Part shown: positions 5,873 to 7,165 of the stretch, piece by piece
Layout: the number at the start of each line of letters is the position of its first letter
Position numbering within the stretch: the stretch's first letter is position 1
Origin: Pseudomonadota bacterium
GTDB taxonomy: Bacteria; Pseudomonadota; Alphaproteobacteria; Acetobacterales; Acetobacteraceae
Direction of reading: 5' to 3'
Assembly: GCA_021826485.1 (NCBI GenBank)
Contig: JAKAZX010000209.1
Location: 1-7,165 of the forward strand
DNA: 7,165 bases
Notes under the pieces: generated by a model
Database searches by the model: none
What the model saw: only the letters and a program-made list of their open reading frames with translations
Told to the model about the DNA's origin: nothing
Translations under genes and position numbers: made by a program

Positions 5873-6414
5873 GCCTCGTCATCCCCCCGCTCGCCCGCTT
5901 CCGGAAGTTCCACCTCCGTCCCCGCCCAATCCGCCGGATACAGGCCCCGCGCCACGCACCGGCGGAAGCTGGAAAACGGCCACGCGGCGGGATGTGCGGC
6001 GAGACCGTGCTTCACGGGGTTGAAATGGATGTAGTCCATGTGGGCCGCGCAATCGGCGTCGTCACGGATCGTATGTTCCCAATAGCGCCGCTGCCAGATG
6101 CCGGCCTCCCGCCGGCGCAGGAGGGAGGCAGGACGATCCTCCGGATGTGTCACGCGGCGGGAAAACCGTGCCTTGATCATCTGCCAGCGGAGCGGGAAGT
6201 CGGCATCGCCCGGCGGCAAGGTCCACAGGCAGTGCATGTGGTCCGGCAGCACCACCCAGGCGTCGATATGGAATGGCCGGGCCAGCAGCGTTTCCCGCAC
6301 CGCGCCGCGCAGCACGCCGATCTCCGCGACCAGCAGGTCGGAGCGTCGGTCGCGCAGGTTGACGGTGAAGAAGTACGAACCTTCGGCAACACGGTTGCGG
6401 CGATAGTCCGGCAT
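5863..6414 (-). CDS. REP-associated tyrosine transposase (RAYT, Y1/HUH family)
   Basis: A single-strand-DNA HUH nuclease related to the IS200/IS605 TnpA family, which recognises GTAG-headed REP hairpins. It has 183 residues, normal for RAYTs. It shows the N-terminal SYFFTVNLRDRRSDLLV (13-29); the HUH-type motif in VLPDHMHCLW (55-64; His59 and His61 as metal ligands); the RAYT signature IWQRRYWEHTIRD (106-118); and HMDYIHFNPVKHG (125-137), which carries Tyr128 as the probable nucleophile, followed by WPFSSFRR (145-152). All catalytic residues are present and the frame is open, so it could be active. The start at 6414 fits the conserved N-terminus, although no clear Shine-Dalgarno precedes it. 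The last codons (Ala-Gly-stop) lie within REP 3. REP copies on both sides identify its probable substrates. Confidence 0.93.
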   Translation of the reverse strand: MPDYRRNRVAEGSYFFTVNLRDRRSDLLVAEIGVLRGAVRETLLARPFHIDAWVVLPDHMHCLWTLPPGDADFPLRWQMIKARFSRRVTHPEDRPASLLRRREAGIWQRRYWEHTIRDDADCAAHMDYIHFNPVKHGLAAHPAAWPFSSFRRCVARGLYPADWAGTEVELPEAGERGDDEAAG

Positions 6415-6434
6415 CGGTTTGATATCGTGATGAT

Positions 6435-6456
6435 GGTGGGCTGAAGCCCACCCTAC
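6435..6456 (-). repeat. REP element 4, identical to REP 2
   Basis: Matches REP 2 at all 22 positions, with the GTAG head on the minus strand at 6456-6453. It ends 20 nt upstream of the RAYT start codon and forms the right boundary of the RAYT module, inverted relative to REP 3. Confidence 0.87.
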
Positions 6457-6491
6457 TCCGTGATCGGGTATCGACGGTCAACCGGGATGAT

Positions 6492-6509
6492 GGTGGGCAT
6501 CAGCCCATC
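6492..6509. repeat. Degenerate REP-like palindrome
   Basis: GGTGGGC, an ATCA loop, then GCCCATC: a 7-bp stem with one G:T wobble. The preceding bases (GATGAT) match those before REP 4, so it looks like a decayed REP copy. It has no GTAG head on either strand. Confidence 0.5.
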
Positions 6510-6696
6510 GCTGCCGACCTCGTCGCGCCACCCGGCACCCCACGCCCGCCCGTTCGCGCCAACGTGAGGCACATCTTCTTCAGCAGCGCAGAACCCGCGC
6601 GACATTCGCCAGTCAGCGGCCAATAAACTGCGCCGCCCGACGGCCGCATGGCAAATCAATGCAAGAAACGTGGCCGTAATATGACGGAGGAAGCAA
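6510..6696. other. Intergenic region between the REP island and the plus-strand gene
   Basis: About 187 nt without a supportable gene. It is less GC-rich in its right half (for example CAATAAACT near 6621 and GGCAAATCAAT near 6650) and should hold the promoter of the gene starting at 6697. No convincing -35/-10 pair was found. Confidence 0.4.
6686..6691 (+). promoter_or_regulatory. Ribosome binding site of the plus-strand surface protein gene
   Basis: GGAGGA lies 5 nt before ATG 6697, a near-ideal Shine-Dalgarno that fixes this start over the out-of-frame ATGs at 6648 and 6681. Confidence 0.7.
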
Positions 6697-7165
6697 ATGC
6701 CCTCATGGTTCGGCGGCACCGGCAACTGGAACGATGCGAATGACTGGAACCCGGCGGGGGTACCGAAGCCGGGCAGCGAGGCCACGATCGGCCAGGGCAC
6801 GGTGGATGTCACCTGGCGCGACATCGCCGACGTCACAGTCGGGCTGGGCGGGATCGGCCCGCATCCGCCGGTGCTGGCGCTGGACAATGCCATCATCGGC
6901 AATGTCAATCTGATCAGCGGCGCCCCGGTGCCGGATGCGGGGGGCATCCAGACCATCGATGTCGCCGGCTTCGTGGCCATGACCGGCACGATCGCGCCGC
7001 TGCTGGTGGACCAGGACAATCTCACCGTGAACCTCGCCGCCGGCAGCCTGCTGCTCAACACCGGCACCATCTCCACCGCCGGGGCGGGCACCAGCGCCGG
7101 CGTGGACATGACCGGCGGGAAGGCGCTGTTCATCAACCAGGGGCTGGTCGAGATCTACCAGGGTG
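6697..7165 (+). CDS. Large-type repetitive surface or secreted protein, N-terminal part only
   Basis: A partial gene: 156 residues are visible and the frame is open to the window end. The protein starts directly with WFGGTGNWNDANDWNPAGVPKPGSEATI (about residues 4-31). This is the pattern W-x-G-G-x-G-x-W-x-x-A-x-x-W-x-x-G-x-P-x-x-G-x-x-A-x-I, seen at the head of large beta-helical, adhesin-like or autotransporter-like proteins. The rest is rich in Gly, Asn, Thr, Val, Leu and Ile in short beta-strand-like stretches, such as LTVNLAAGSLLLNTGTISTA at 109-128, with almost no Lys or Cys. No signal peptide or membrane segment is present at the N-terminus. This points to type I secretion with a C-terminal signal outside the window, but that is inference. 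The strong GGAGGA supports the start. It is divergent from the RAYT gene and probably unrelated to the demethylation operon. The exact family and function are unknown. Confidence 0.75.
   Translation, partial: MPSWFGGTGNWNDANDWNPAGVPKPGSEATIGQGTVDVTWRDIADVTVGLGGIGPHPPVLALDNAIIGNVNLISGAPVPDAGGIQTIDVAGFVAMTGTIAPLLVDQDNLTVNLAAGSLLLNTGTISTAGAGTSAGVDMTGGKALFINQGLVEIYQG

Larger units (their letters stand above)
5851..6456. mobile_element. RAYT module bounded by inverted REPs (REPtron-like)
   Basis: A 606-bp unit made of REP 3, the RAYT gene and REP 4. The two REPs are inverted with their GTAG heads facing outwards, the same geometry as the REP 1/REP 2 pair next to it. It looks like a BIME whose spacer is the transposase gene. 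RAYTs are usually domesticated single-copy genes that spread REPs in trans, so whether this unit itself moves is unknown. No flanking target duplication was recognised. Confidence 0.65.

Noticed and set aside
6640..6677. ACGGCC/GGCCGT inverted repeat with a 26-nt spacer before the surface protein gene
   Set aside because: Arms of only 6 GC-rich bases with a long loop are expected by chance in DNA of this composition.
6677..6682. TAATAT as -10 box of the surface protein gene
   Set aside because: It ends only 14 nt before the ATG, so the Shine-Dalgarno would be at or before the transcript start. No -35 is found at proper spacing.
6453..7136. A 227-residue minus-strand frame opposite the surface protein gene
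   Set aside because: The plus frame has a strong Shine-Dalgarno and a recognisable motif. The minus frame is its complement, and its C-terminal end is encoded across the REP 4 edge.

Overview
The window looks like a GC-rich alphaproteobacterial chromosome, possibly Rhodospirillales or Rhodobacterales. That guess rests on base composition, strong G/C bias at third codon positions and the gene families present; no rRNA or taxonomic marker is visible.

Positions 1-5609 (minus strand, read from right to left) hold one tightly packed operon of six genes. In order of transcription they are a GATase1-like/AraC regulator (5609-4626), an MttB-superfamily corrinoid methyltransferase without pyrrolysine (4633-3068), its B12-binding corrinoid protein (3043-2336), a MetV-type cysteine-rich MTHFR C-terminal protein (2336-1833), a MetF-type methylenetetrahydrofolate reductase (1846-815), and a methyltetrahydrofolate:corrinoid methyltransferase (791 to beyond position 1, partial). 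Three junctions overlap (8, 1 and 14 nt) and two have gaps of only 23-24 nt. Together the genes spell out a catabolic demethylation route. MttB would move a methyl group from an unknown methylated amine, probably a quaternary amine, to cob(I)alamin on the corrinoid protein. The pterin-domain protein would pass it to tetrahydrofolate. MetV/MetF would oxidise methyl-THF to methylene-THF. The substrate cannot be read from the sequence. A corrinoid-activating ATPase (RamA-like) is not in the window.

Positions 5610-5746 are a short leader with a candidate operator/promoter. Positions 5747-6509 are a REP/RAYT island. It holds four near-identical GTAG-headed REP palindromes in alternating orientation, one degenerate copy, and an intact REP-associated tyrosine transposase (6414-5863) whose stop codon lies in the loop of a REP hairpin.

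Positions 6510-6696 are intergenic. From 6697 a plus-strand gene begins and runs off the right edge. It encodes a repetitive, Gly/Asn/Thr-rich, probably secreted or surface beta-rich protein with no visible N-terminal signal peptide. No RNA genes, CRISPR arrays or clear intrinsic terminators were seen.
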